Assembly (NCBI RefSeq): GCF_020400825.1
Contig: NZ_JAINVH010000031.1
Location: 1-64,000, forward strand
Origin: Streptomyces sp. HPF1205
Lineage (GTDB): Bacteria; Actinomycetota; Actinomycetes; Streptomycetales; Streptomycetaceae
DNA: 64,000 bases
Direction: 5' to 3'
Under the pieces are notes generated by a model. The model was given only the letters and a program-made list of their open reading frames with translations, had not been told where the DNA came from and searched no databases. Of this stretch, positions 49,040 through 58,060 are shown piece after piece (the stretch's first letter is position 1; each line of letters opens with the position of its first letter). The translations under genes and the position numbers were made by a program.

Positions 49040-49627
49040 GCCGCCTGACCTTAGCGTGTCGGCGGAACGGCGTGCACCCCCGGATCCAACCCCGGGCAGC
49101 TGCCCATACCCATGACACACGTCGGCCATGCGGACCTCGACGTGCGCTCTGTGCGCCCAGGCGCCGGCGCACGCGGCCGTACCGCCCACGAGCGGCGGCA
49201 GCCCCTCGACATGCTGGACGCGTATACGACGACCGGCGCCCGCCCGCGCTTCGGCGCCGTCCGCGCGGCACCCGGAGCGGTTTGCCGCAGGCCACGGCGG
49301 GTAGACCGGCTTCACCGGAAACGGAATGCTCCTTCCGCAAGGAGGGCGACGACCCGGTGACGGCCCCCGGCCGGCCTGCCTGACCCGCAGCGGAGAGGTC
49401 CAGGCGAGCCGGATGGGGTACGAGGTCCTGGCGGCGGCCGAAGCAGGGGACGGCCGACGCCGTCCGCCGGGGCCCACATCTCGCGCGCGTTGGTCCATCG
49501 GGTTCGGGCCGCTCGCCCGGACGGCGGGCTCCAGGGGTGTCGTGGGCCGAGCGCCGGCAGGCGGGATGGTTCAGTCGGCGGTGGTCCAGTCGGCGGTGGT
49601 CGAGCCGCCGAGCGGGCCTACACGCTG
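49040..49627. other. Gene-poor region, probably decayed
   Basis: 588 bp between a small membrane-protein gene and the ClC remnant. Short frames in both strands have no recognisable domains. Direct repeats GTCGGCGGTGGTC occur at 49573-49604. It appears to be eroded sequence continuous with the pseudogene. Confidence 0.45.
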
Positions 49628-50145
49628 ATGGGCGCGGCGGGCTCCTTCGCGGCCGTCAGCTCGCTGCTCGGCTCGCCGCTGGGGTCGTGGACGGGCCTGG
49701 GCACGTTCTCGCTCGAACTGCCGAGCGTCCCGAGGACGAGCAGTCCCAGGCCTACGGCGGCTGCCTGAGCGCTTTCCGCGGCGGTCCGATCTTCCCGTCC
49801 CTGTTCGTCGGCGCCGCGGGCGGCATCCTGCTGTCCCGCCTGCCCGGCCTCTCCCTCGACGCGGGCTTCGCGACCGGGGTCGGCGCGATGGCCGCGGCCA
49901 TGCTCCGGCTGCCGCTGACCTCCGTGCTGCTGGCCACCTTGCTGATGGGCAAGGAGGGGCTCACGGTGATGCCGCTGGTGATCGTCGCGGTAGTGGTGGC
50001 GTACGTCGCCTCGTACGCGCTGAGGCCGGCGGCGGTCCGGCAAGGCGGTGCGGAAGCCGGAGCGGAGGCCGGAGCGGGGACTGGTGCCGGTACGGGGACC
50101 GGTACCGGGACCGGTACTGGCGCGGGGGCCGGGCCGGGGGAGTGA
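49628..50145 (+). pseudogene. Decayed ClC-family chloride channel/transporter
   Basis: Two pieces of a ClC protein lie in different frames. 49628-49683 encodes GAAGSFAAVSSLLGSPL, the conserved helix that in ClC proteins precedes the gate region. From about 49760 another frame encodes AFRGGPIFPSLFVGAAGGIL, then GVGAMAAAMLRLPLTSVLLAT, the C-terminal ClC core with the GGPIFPSLF motif. The intervening ~150 residues are missing and the frame changes, so it is an internally deleted pseudogene. The end carries AGTGTGTG-encoding repeats (ACCGGTACCGGG). The 5' half is absent. Confidence 0.75.
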
Positions 50146-50361
50146 CCCGGGCGCCGCGACCGGCAACTCGCCCGCGGGAAAAGGGCCGGGGCCGCCCGAT
50201 TCGGTCGCTCGGCGCAGTCACTTGGCCCCCTCCTTTCCCAAATGCCCGCCGGGACACCGCCGATCGGCAATTGGCCGGCTGCCGTTGACCCTGCGTGAAG
50301 CCCTGAGTGAGGCTGGTCGTCTCGATGACCCGGGGGGCAGCGGACACCGGAGGCGGCACTC

Positions 50362-51660
50362 ATGGCCCGGCGGACACGGATGGCGCGACTGGCGGCGGTC
50401 GCCGCGCTCACCCCGGCGCTGGCGTTGGTCGCCGGCTGCGGCGGCCTCGGCCTCGGCTCGTCCAAGAGCAAGGACGTCACCTTACGGGTCGTCACCACGG
50501 ACTACAGCGGGCTGAAGACCGGCACCGACGTGAATCCGTACTGGCGCGGCCTGGCCCGCTCCTTCGAGCGGGCGAACCCGCACATCAAGGTCGAGATCGA
50601 GCCCGTGCCCGTCGCCGACGCCGACGACCGCGTGGCCGCGATGGTCCGGCAGGGCGAGGCCCCCGACATCGCCCAGCTCGACACGTACAGCGCCTTCGCC
50701 GCCAAGGGCGAGCTGTACCCGGCCGACTCGCTCTTCCCGATCAGCATGCAGTCCGAGTTCATCCCCTCGCTCGCGGACGCCGGGTCGGTGGACCACGTGG
50801 AGTACGGGATCCCGTGGGTGGCCGGCACCCGCATGTTCGTCTACAACAAGAAGCTGTTCGCGCGGGCCGGCCTCAAACGGGCGCCGCAGACCTGGGACGA
50901 GCTGAAGGCCGACGCGCGCAGGCTCAAGGACGCGGGCGTGCCGGTGCCGGTCGGGCTGCCGCTCGGACCGCAGGAGGCCGAGGCCGAGACGATGATGTGG
51001 ATGCTCGGCGGCAACGGCGGCTACACCGACGCCAGCGGCGGCTACACCATCGACTCGGCGGCCAACGTCGAGACCTTCTCGTGGCTGCGGAACAACCTGG
51101 TCGACGCGGGGCTCGTCGGGCCGCGCGACCCGGCGAGGACGAACGTCAGCGACGCCTTCGAGGACTTCCTGGCCGGGCGCACCGGGATGCTCGACGGGCA
51201 CATCACCCTGCTGGAGCGCGGGAAGGCCGCCGGGATCGACGTCGGGGTGGCGCCGCTGCCCGGCCGTACCGGACCCAGTCCGCAGACCCTCGGCAACACC
51301 GACTGGGTCATGGCCTTCAAGCCGCCCGGACACCTCGACGCGGACGCGAAGTTCCTGCGCTTCCTCTACAGCGAGTCCAGCATGCTGGACTTCCAGCGCC
51401 ACCACGGCCTGCTGCCGGTCACCGCGGACACCGCCGCGGCGGTGCGGTCCGACCCCCGGTACCGCCCGCTGCTGCCGTTCATGCGGCTGCTGCCCGACGC
51501 GGCGTTCTACCCGGTCGCCAAGCCGTCCTGGGTGCCGGTCGGCCAGAGGCTCAAGCAGGTCATCGGCCAGGCTGTGGACGGCGACCCGAAGACGGTCCTC
51601 ACCCAGCTGCAGGACTACGCGGACGCCGCCGACAGGGGCCAGGGGCAGGGCCGGGGCTGA
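50362..51660 (+). CDS. ABC-type extracellular solute-binding lipoprotein (sugar type), orphan
   Basis: A 432-residue family 1 solute-binding protein. The start follows GGAGGCGGCACTC. The N-terminal basic region MARRTRMARL leads to lipobox LVAGC with Cys26. Domain features: FERANPHIKVEIEPVPVADA, GEAPDIAQLDTYSAFAAKGE, GIPWVAGTRMFVYNKKLFAR, AGRTGMLDGH. It would capture an oligosaccharide or similar solute. No permease or ATPase genes are near on either side, so its partners must be elsewhere. The tail is Gly/Gln-rich. Confidence 0.88.
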   Translation: MARRTRMARLAAVAALTPALALVAGCGGLGLGSSKSKDVTLRVVTTDYSGLKTGTDVNPYWRGLARSFERANPHIKVEIEPVPVADADDRVAAMVRQGEAPDIAQLDTYSAFAAKGELYPADSLFPISMQSEFIPSLADAGSVDHVEYGIPWVAGTRMFVYNKKLFARAGLKRAPQTWDELKADARRLKDAGVPVPVGLPLGPQEAEAETMMWMLGGNGGYTDASGGYTIDSAANVETFSWLRNNLVDAGLVGPRDPARTNVSDAFEDFLAGRTGMLDGHITLLERGKAAGIDVGVAPLPGRTGPSPQTLGNTDWVMAFKPPGHLDADAKFLRFLYSESSMLDFQRHHGLLPVTADTAAAVRSDPRYRPLLPFMRLLPDAAFYPVAKPSWVPVGQRLKQVIGQAVDGDPKTVLTQLQDYADAADRGQGQGRG

Positions 51661-51775
51661 GGACGCGCCTCGCGACCGGACACCCGCGCACTCGGTACCG
51701 GACACCCGCGCGCCCCGCTCACCGGACACCCGCGCGCCCCGGTCCGACGACGCCCCGGTCCGACGACGCCGCGGG
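51661..51775. repeat. CCGGACACCCGCGCG direct repeats
   Basis: Three spaced copies of ACCGGACACCCGCGC and two of CCCCGGTCCGACGACG fill the 115 bp between convergent genes. They may act in termination; no clear stem is formed. Confidence 0.5.
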
Positions 51776-53185
51776 TCAGGCGGCCCGGGCGGCGACCCGG
51801 CCGGCGCGCACCGCCGCGACCAGCGCGGCGTGGTCCTTCTCGTTCCGGTCGGCGTAGACTTCCGCGAACTCGGCCAGCGCCCGGTCGAACACCTCCCCGC
51901 CGCCGAGGTAGGCGGCGATGGCGATACGGTCGCCGGAGCGCGCGTGGGCGCGGGCCAGGGTCGCGCCGCACATCTCCGCGAAGGCGCGCAGCCCGGCGGG
52001 CCGCATGATCTCGGGCTGGGCGATGCCCTTCCAGTCGCGCAACTGGCGTACGTAGAAGTCGCGCTGCCTGCCGTCGATGCCCTCCACCCGCTCCCAGCCC
52101 AGGAAGATGTCGCTGGTGGCCTGCATCAGCCGCTGGCCGCCGACCACCCGCTCGCCCTCGGTGCGGTGGCCGCCGGCGCCCGCGTACGGGGCGAGGACCG
52201 AGGGGCCGGCCTCCTTGGCCTGCAGCAGCAGCGGGTCGGTGTCGTCCTTGCCGAGCAGGAGGATCACCCAGCAGCGGGTGCCGACGCTGCCGACGCCGAC
52301 CACCTTGCGGGCCATGTCGACCACCCGGTAATGCTCCAGCAGGAAGCGCCGGTCGGACTGCAGGGTGCGGCCGTAGCGTTCGACGAGCAGCCGGATCTCC
52401 CGCTCCAGCGCGGTCCGCTCGACGTCGGGCAGGAGGTCGCCGAGCGGTGTGATCAGCGGCGGGTCGGGGGTGATCCGGCGCTGCCCGTGCTCGACGCGAG
52501 TGAGTTTGCGGTACGCCTGCATGGTGTCGCGGGCGCGCGCCCCCGCGACCGCCCGCGCCCAGCGCCCGCGGCCCCTGGCGCTCACTCCCTGGCGCGGCAG
52601 CCGCTCGGTGATCCACTGCTCGTCGAAGTGGACGTACCAGACGGCGAGGTCGCCCATCCCGGCGAAGGCGCGCATCGCCTCCCGGTAGGAGCGCACACCG
52701 GCCCGTACGATCCCGGCGCGCTCCTTCGCGCCGAAACCGTTCGCGCGGGCGGCGATGACCAGGCTCGCGGCCAGGCGTTTGACGTCCCATTCCCAGGGGC
52801 CGGGGAGCGTTTCGTCGAAGTCGTTGATGTCGAACACCAGGCGGCGCTCGGGGGAGGCCAGCAGCCGGAAGTTCAGCAGGTGCGCGTCGCCGCACAACTG
52901 CGCGCGGAAACCGGTGGTGGGGGTGCCGGCCAGGTCCTGGGCCATGATGGCCGCGGCCCCGCGGTAGAAGCGGAACGGCGACTCGGTCATCCGTCCGTAG
53001 CGGATCGGCACCAGCTCCGGCACGCGCGTCGCCGACTGCTCCTCGATCACGTCGACGGGGTCGGGCCGCCCCGCGGCCGGCGTGAACTCGGCGTGGTGGG
53101 AGCGGGGTACGGTCCGGCGGGCCGCCCGCCCGGCCGCGGCCCGCTCGGCCGGGGAGCGCCCGGCCCAGGACAGGTCAGGCGGCAT
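51776..53185 (-). CDS. DUF2252 family protein
   Basis: A 469-residue cytoplasmic protein of DUF2252, which has a kinase-like (aminoglycoside-phosphotransferase-like) appearance. Blocks: RYGRMTESPFRFYRGAAAIM, QLCGDAHLLNFRLLASPERR, VFDINDFDETLPGPWEWDVK, RKVVGVGSVGTRCWVILLLG and YLGGGEVFDRALAEFAE. GDAH and FDINDFDE resemble kinase catalytic and Mg-binding loops, but activity is unproven. Its start overlaps the preceding membrane-protein gene by 11 bp. Confidence 0.9.
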   Translation of the reverse strand: MPPDLSWAGRSPAERAAAGRAARRTVPRSHHAEFTPAAGRPDPVDVIEEQSATRVPELVPIRYGRMTESPFRFYRGAAAIMAQDLAGTPTTGFRAQLCGDAHLLNFRLLASPERRLVFDINDFDETLPGPWEWDVKRLAASLVIAARANGFGAKERAGIVRAGVRSYREAMRAFAGMGDLAVWYVHFDEQWITERLPRQGVSARGRGRWARAVAGARARDTMQAYRKLTRVEHGQRRITPDPPLITPLGDLLPDVERTALEREIRLLVERYGRTLQSDRRFLLEHYRVVDMARKVVGVGSVGTRCWVILLLGKDDTDPLLLQAKEAGPSVLAPYAGAGGHRTEGERVVGGQRLMQATSDIFLGWERVEGIDGRQRDFYVRQLRDWKGIAQPEIMRPAGLRAFAEMCGATLARAHARSGDRIAIAAYLGGGEVFDRALAEFAEVYADRNEKDHAALVAAVRAGRVAARAA

Positions 53186-53624
53186 GGGTCCGCCGGAAGC
53201 CCGCCGTGCACACCGCCCAGATGACGAAGGCGTCGATGGCCACCAGCACCAGCGCCCAGAACGGGTAGTACGGAATCCACATGAAATTTGCGATCATCGA
53301 AAGACCCGCGACGAACACCGCGATGGCGCGGGCCCACGGACGGCCCCGGAAAAGGGCGAAACCCGCCAGGACGACGACAATTCCGAGAGCGAGGTGGAGC
53401 CATCCCCAACTGGTGGTGTTGAACGTGTAGGCGTAATGGTTCGTCACCACGAGAAGGTCGTCCTTGCGAATGGCGGCGATTCCCTCGAGTATCGCCATCG
53501 CGCCACCGAAGATCATCATGACGGCCGCGAACACGATCCAGCCGGACTGCCACATCCCGCCGCCACTGCCCCCTCCGCCGCCGGTGCCGTGCACGTTCTG
53601 CCGCCGCATTTCAGCCGTGGTCAT
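53175..53624 (-). CDS. DUF7144-type four-helix membrane protein
   Basis: A 149-residue protein. A Gly-rich N-terminus (HGTGGGGGSGGGMW) leads to four membrane helices at about 27-48, 72-92, 96-116 and 118-140. The family pattern includes GGAMAILEGIAAI and SWGWLHLALGIVVVLAGFAL. Often found singly in actinobacteria with no known function. It overlaps DUF2252 by 11 bp, so they are coupled. Confidence 0.78.
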   Translation of the reverse strand: MTTAEMRRQNVHGTGGGGGSGGGMWQSGWIVFAAVMMIFGGAMAILEGIAAIRKDDLLVVTNHYAYTFNTTSWGWLHLALGIVVVLAGFALFRGRPWARAIAVFVAGLSMIANFMWIPYYPFWALVLVAIDAFVIWAVCTAGFRRTHAA

Positions 53625-53888
53625 GTCGGGCTCATCTCCTCACGGCGACGGTTCCGCGGCCGTCAGCCGGATGGTGTCGTCGTTCACAAGCCGTGCCTCC
53701 AGGCTGCCACGGGAAACCGGGACCGGCATGTCGGTGATTCGCGGGCGGAATTGAGGGCCCGCCGACCTGCCCACCCGTCACCGCAGGCGCGAATCCCCGA
53801 ATTCACGGCCGGCGGCCGACATGCGGCGCACGCGTAATCGTGCTGAACTGACAGTGCCACGTATCGGCCGCATCGACGGGAGACGACG

Positions 53889-54317
53889 ATGGGCGAATCC
53901 GTGTATCTGGCGTACGACTATCCGGTCCTCGGCGCGTTCTGGACCGCGATGTGGGTCTTCCTGTGGGTGCTGTGGATCTTCCTGCTCTTCCGGGTCGTGG
54001 TCGACATCTTCCGGGACGACTCGCTGAGCGGGTGGGCGAAGACCGGCTGGCTGCTCTTCTGCCTGATCCTGCCGTTCCTGGGCGTGCTGGTGTACGTGAT
54101 CGCCCGCGGCACCGGGATGGGCGGCCGGGAGCAGCGGTCGGCGCAGGCGCAGCAGGAGGCGTTCGACGACTACATCCGCAGGACCGCGGGCACGGGCGGG
54201 GGCGCCGGGACCGGCGGCGACCACGTGGACCAGCTCGCCAGGCTCGGCGACATGCGGGCCAAGGGCGACATCTCGGAGGAGGAGTTCCAGCGCGCGAAGG
54301 AGAAGATCCTGCGCTGA
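53889..54317 (+). CDS. SHOCT-domain membrane protein with phospholipase D nuclease-like N-terminal segment
   Basis: 142 residues. Two membrane helices (about 15-38 and 52-73) form a PLDc_N-like unit (WILFLL-type helix, then KTGWLLFCLILPFLGVLVYV). A hydrophilic linker with a Gly-rich stretch follows. The C-terminal SHOCT motif is QLARLGDMRAKGDISEEEFQ followed by RAKEKIL. SHOCT proteins often oligomerise; the role is unknown. ATG 53889 is preceded by GGGAG. Confidence 0.85.
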   Translation: MGESVYLAYDYPVLGAFWTAMWVFLWVLWIFLLFRVVVDIFRDDSLSGWAKTGWLLFCLILPFLGVLVYVIARGTGMGGREQRSAQAQQEAFDDYIRRTAGTGGGAGTGGDHVDQLARLGDMRAKGDISEEEFQRAKEKILR

Positions 54318-54438
54318 GCGGGCGGGCGGGGCGGGCGCCCGCCGGCTGGGGGTGAGTCGGGCCACCCGCCGGCTGGGGGCGGGGCGAGGGACCCGTCCGG
54401 ATCCCGGACGTGCGGGCCGTCGTCCCGTCTGTTGTATC

Positions 54439-54444
54439 TATGAT
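54439..54444 (+). promoter_or_regulatory. Candidate -10 element for the GntR gene
   Basis: TATGAT lies 9 nt before ATG 54454, in the locally AT-rich stretch TTGTATCTATGATG. There is no Shine-Dalgarno in between, so transcription may start at or beside the ATG (leaderless). A matching -35 is not evident. Confidence 0.4.
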
Positions 54445-54453
54445 GTGCGCATC

Positions 54454-55143
54454 ATGGATGCCACTGTTGCCGCGCCGGGGCCGACGCCCCGGACGAACGC
54501 CGCCGTCAAGGCGCCGGCCGCCGCCGAGCGGGTCTACGCCCACGTCAAGAGCGGGGTGCTGGACCGCCGTTACGAGGGCGGCACGCTGCTGACCGAGGGC
54601 GACCTGGCCGTGGCCGTCGGGGTGTCGCGCACGCCCGTAAGGGAGGCGCTGCTGCGGCTGGAGGCCGAGGGGCTGCTCAAGCTGTACCCGAAGAAGGGCG
54701 CCTTGGTGCTGCCGGTGTCGGCTCAGGAGATCGCCGACGTGGTCGAGACGCGGCTGCTGGTCGAACAGCACGCCGTGGCCAAGGTGGTGGAGGCGGTTCC
54801 CGCCGGGCTCATCGAGCGGTTGGAGGAGTCGCTGGCCGAGCAGCGCAGGCACGCCGAGGCGGGGGACCTGGCCGCCTTCGCCGTCGCCGACCGCTGCTTC
54901 CACGCCACGATCGTGCGGGCCGCCGGCAACCGGATCCTCGCCCAGCTCTACGACCAGCTGCGCGACCGGCAGTTGCGGATGGGCGTGGCCACCATGCACG
55001 CCGAGCCCAGCCGGGTGGCCAAGAACGTCACCGAGCACACCGAGATCCTTCAGGCCCTGCGCGAGGGCGCCGCCGCTACCGCCGCGGACGTCGTGCGGCG
55101 GCACATCTCCTGGGTGAGGGTCCTCGCCAGGGGCGAGTCGTGA
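54454..55143 (+). CDS. GntR-family (FadR/VanR subgroup) transcriptional regulator
   Basis: A 229-residue regulator. The winged HTH at ~24-90 contains RVYAHVKSGVLDRRYEGGTL, then LLTEGDLAVAVGVSRTPVRE and ALLRLEAEGLLKLYPKKGAL. The FCD ligand domain (95-225) has metal-binding residues in RLLVEQHAV and VADRCFHATIVRAAGN, and His in VTEHTEILQAL. It probably represses itself and the coupled MFS gene in response to a small organic acid. The stop overlaps the MFS GTG by GTGA. Confidence 0.92.
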   Translation: MDATVAAPGPTPRTNAAVKAPAAAERVYAHVKSGVLDRRYEGGTLLTEGDLAVAVGVSRTPVREALLRLEAEGLLKLYPKKGALVLPVSAQEIADVVETRLLVEQHAVAKVVEAVPAGLIERLEESLAEQRRHAEAGDLAAFAVADRCFHATIVRAAGNRILAQLYDQLRDRQLRMGVATMHAEPSRVAKNVTEHTEILQALREGAAATAADVVRRHISWVRVLARGES

Positions 55144-56501
55144 CCGCCGGGCCGGTGCCGGGCGACCCGCCGGGCGGCCGGCGGGCGGTTCTCGTCTGGG
55201 GCGTCGGCACCCTCGTCTACCTCGTCGCCGTCGTCCACCGCACCAGCCTGGGCGTGGCCGGCATCGACGCGGCCGACCGCTTCCACATCGGCGCCTCGGC
55301 GCTGTCGAGCTTCTCCATCCTCCAGGTGCTCGTGTACGCGGGCATGCAGATACCCGTCGGCCTGATGGTCGACCGGCTCGGCACCAAGCGGGTGCTGATG
55401 CTGGGCGCGGTGCTGTTCACCTCCGGGCAGTCGGCGTTCGCGCTGTCGCACTCGTACGGCACGGCGCTCGCGGCGCGCGCGGTGCTCGGCTGCGGCGACG
55501 CGATGACGTTCGTGAGCGTGCTGCGGCTCGGCGCGCGCTGGTTCCCCGCCCGGCGCGGACCGCTCATCGCCCAGACGGCCGCGCTGTTCGGCGTCGCCGG
55601 CAACCTGGTGTCCACCGTCGCCCTGTCCCGGCTGCTGCACTCCGCCGGCTGGACGCCGACCTTCCTCGGCACCGCGCTGGTCGGCGCCCTCGTCCTCGTC
55701 CTTGTCGCCGCCTTCCTCAAGGACCACCCCAAGGGTTTCGAGCCCGCCCGCCTCCCGCCGCCGCCCGTGCCCGGGACGGCCGCGCGAGGCGCCGTGATCC
55801 CCGCCCGCCGGGCCGGGATCGCCTTCGTCCGCCGCCAGATCGCCGACTCCTGGCGCGAACCCGGCACCCGGCTGGGCATGTGGACGCACTTCACCACCCA
55901 GTTCTCGGCGATGGTGTTCCTGCTGCTGTGGGGACTGCCCTACCTCGTCGAGGACCAGGGGCTCTCCCGGGCCGCGGCCGGCGGCCTGCTCACGCTGGTC
56001 GTCGTGGCCAACATGGTGTTCGGCATGGTGTTCGGGCAGCTCATCGCCCGCCACCACGGGCTGCGGATGCCGCTGGTCCTCGGGGTGATCGGGGCGACCG
56101 CCGCCGTCTGGGCGGCCGTCCTGGCCTGGCCGGGCGCACACGACCCGCGTTGGCTGCTGATCGTGCTCTGCGTGGTGCTCGGCGCGTGCGGGCCCGGCTC
56201 GATGATCGGCTTCGACTTCGCCCGCCCGGCGAACCCGCCGGAACGGTTCGGCACCGCCTCCGGCATCGTCAACATCGGCGGGTTCACCGCCTCCATGGTC
56301 ACCCTGCTCGCCGTCGGCGTCCTCCTCGACGCCACCGGTGACGACTACCGGGTCGCGTGGAGCAGCGTGTTCGTCCTCCAGGCGGTCGGCGTCAGCCAGA
56401 TCCTGCGGCTGCGGCGCAGCGCGGAGCGGCTGGAACGGGAGCGGATCGCGGTGAGCCGGGTGGAGAGCGTGCACCGCACGGCGGCGCTGACGGACCAGTA
56501 G
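55140..56501 (+). CDS. Major facilitator superfamily transporter
   Basis: A 453-residue, 12-helix transporter. The MFS motif between helices 2 and 3 is PVGLMVDRLGTKRVLMLGAV. Other segments: RAVLGCGDAMTFVSVLRLGA, RWFPARRGPLIAQTAALFGV, and the second-half signature FGQLIARHHGLRMPLVLGVI. It may be a drug or anion:proton exchanger controlled by the coupled GntR protein; substrate unknown. The end is cytoplasmic and charged. Convergent with the conservon P450. Confidence 0.92.
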   Translation: MTAGPVPGDPPGGRRAVLVWGVGTLVYLVAVVHRTSLGVAGIDAADRFHIGASALSSFSILQVLVYAGMQIPVGLMVDRLGTKRVLMLGAVLFTSGQSAFALSHSYGTALAARAVLGCGDAMTFVSVLRLGARWFPARRGPLIAQTAALFGVAGNLVSTVALSRLLHSAGWTPTFLGTALVGALVLVLVAAFLKDHPKGFEPARLPPPPVPGTAARGAVIPARRAGIAFVRRQIADSWREPGTRLGMWTHFTTQFSAMVFLLLWGLPYLVEDQGLSRAAAGGLLTLVVVANMVFGMVFGQLIARHHGLRMPLVLGVIGATAAVWAAVLAWPGAHDPRWLLIVLCVVLGACGPGSMIGFDFARPANPPERFGTASGIVNIGGFTASMVTLLAVGVLLDATGDDYRVAWSSVFVLQAVGVSQILRLRRSAERLERERIAVSRVESVHRTAALTDQ

Positions 56502-56539
56502 GGCGGACGGCCGGGGCGGACGAGGCCGGGCAGGCCCCG

Positions 56540-58060
56540 CTACACCGGCGTGAACTCCACCGGCAGCGCCGTCGGGCCGCGCAGCAGCAGGGAGGGGTCC
56601 CAGCCCACCTCGGCGTCCGGGACGGACAGGCGCAGGTCGGGGAGGCGGTCCAGGAGGACCTCGACCGCGGCCTTCGCGATGGTCTCGGCGATCTCCGGGG
56701 CGGGGGCCGGGCAGCGGTGCTCGCCGTGGCCGAAGGAGAGGTGGGCCTGGTTGCCGACGGCCCCGGGCGCGGGCGCGGCCGTGGCGCCCGGCGACAGGCC
56801 GGGCACCGGGTACGGGCAGACCGCGGGGTCGGTGTTGGCCGCCGCGGGCCCCAGGATCAGGCAGTCGCCGCGCCGGACGAGCCGGCCGCCGAGGTGGGTG
56901 TCACGGGTCGCCCAGCGCCCGACGACCAGATGCGTGGGCGGCTGGGTCCACAGCACCTCGGTGAGCGCCTGCCCGACGCTTCGCCGCCCGCCGTACAGCG
57001 TGACCGCGAAGCGGTCGTCGGTGAGCATCAGCCGCAAGGTGTTGCCGATCCACCGGGCGGTGCGCCGCTGACCGTCCGTCATCAAGGTGAGCAGGTCCTG
57101 GACGATCTCCTCGTCCGCGAGCGCCGCGGGGTGGGCCAGCAGCCGCGACGGCACGTCGGGGCCGGGCTCGCGCCTGCCGCGTTCGAGCAGCGTCTCCATG
57201 GTGTTGCGGGTACGGGCGTGCGCGGCCGAGGCGTCGGGTCCGCCGTCCGGCGCCGCCGCCAGGTCCCGCTCGAGTTCGTCCGTCTCGTCGTCCCGCAGCC
57301 CGAGCAGGCCGGCCATGACCCGCAGCGGCACCTGCTCCGCGTACTGCCGTACGAGTTCGGCCCGCCCGGCGCCCGCGAAGCGGTCGATCGCCGCGTCGGC
57401 CGCGCCCTCGGCGGCCAGCCGCAGCTCGAACTGGTCGGCCCCGGCGAGCACGTCGGCGATCGCCCCGGCCCGCCGCCCGTGCTCGGCGCCCTCGGTGAAG
57501 GACACACTCGCGCCGTGCGCCACGTACGGCAGCAGCGGCCAGCCGGCGGGGACGCGGTCCCAGGCATTCCAGCGCCGCGGATCGCGCCCGAACAGGCCGG
57601 GGTTGGCGGACACGTAGTGCACCTCGCGGTAGCCGAGCACGAGCCAGGCCGGGATGTCCGGGGCGAGCAGCACGGGCGCGACCGGGCCGTGCGCACGGCG
57701 CAGGGCCTCGTACAGCGCGGCCGGGTCGCCGTGGAAGGCGGTGGGGTCCAGGCGCTGCGCGGCGCCCTCCTCCGACGCCCGCCGCGGGACCGGCTGCTCC
57801 CGTTGCGGGGCCGCCGGCTCCCACGGCGTGCCGATCTGCGGCCTGGGCACGGGCTGGAGCGCGGGCCGGTCCGCTGCCGCGTCCGTGTCCGCCCCACCGC
57901 CGGCCCGGCCGCCCGCCCACTCCTCCTGCCCGGACGGCGGCCGCGGGTCCCAGCCGGCGCCCGGCTGCGGTCCGCCGGCCTCGTAGGCACCGCCGAACTC
58001 GCCGTACTCCCCGTACCCGGCCCGGCCCCCGTACTCCCCGTGCTCCCCGTACGCCGTCAC
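56540..58060 (-). CDS. cvnE: Conservon cytochrome P450 (CYP157-like) lacking the ExxR arginine
   Basis: The fifth gene of the conservon, from GTG 58060 overlapping the cvnD stop. 506 residues. The first ~100 are a Gly/Tyr/Glu-rich extension (GEHGEYGGRAGYGEYGEFGG) absent from normal P450s. The haem motif FGHGEHRCPAP places Cys450. In the K-helix where ExxR is expected the sequence is Glu368-Val-Leu-Trp371, the variation described for CYP157 enzymes of conservons. The I-helix region LTLMTDGQRRTARW lacks the usual AGxxT. Catalysis is uncertain; a redox or haem-sensing role with CvnA-D is possible. Confidence 0.88.
   Translation of the reverse strand: MTAYGEHGEYGGRAGYGEYGEFGGAYEAGGPQPGAGWDPRPPSGQEEWAGGRAGGGADTDAAADRPALQPVPRPQIGTPWEPAAPQREQPVPRRASEEGAAQRLDPTAFHGDPAALYEALRRAHGPVAPVLLAPDIPAWLVLGYREVHYVSANPGLFGRDPRRWNAWDRVPAGWPLLPYVAHGASVSFTEGAEHGRRAGAIADVLAGADQFELRLAAEGAADAAIDRFAGAGRAELVRQYAEQVPLRVMAGLLGLRDDETDELERDLAAAPDGGPDASAAHARTRNTMETLLERGRREPGPDVPSRLLAHPAALADEEIVQDLLTLMTDGQRRTARWIGNTLRLMLTDDRFAVTLYGGRRSVGQALTEVLWTQPPTHLVVGRWATRDTHLGGRLVRRGDCLILGPAAANTDPAVCPYPVPGLSPGATAAPAPGAVGNQAHLSFGHGEHRCPAPAPEIAETIAKAAVEVLLDRLPDLRLSVPDAEVGWDPSLLLRGPTALPVEFTPV

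Noticed and set aside
49040-49627. Short frames before the ClC remnant as new small genes
   Set aside because: No start signals, no domain resemblance, and amino-acid composition typical of random GC-rich frames.
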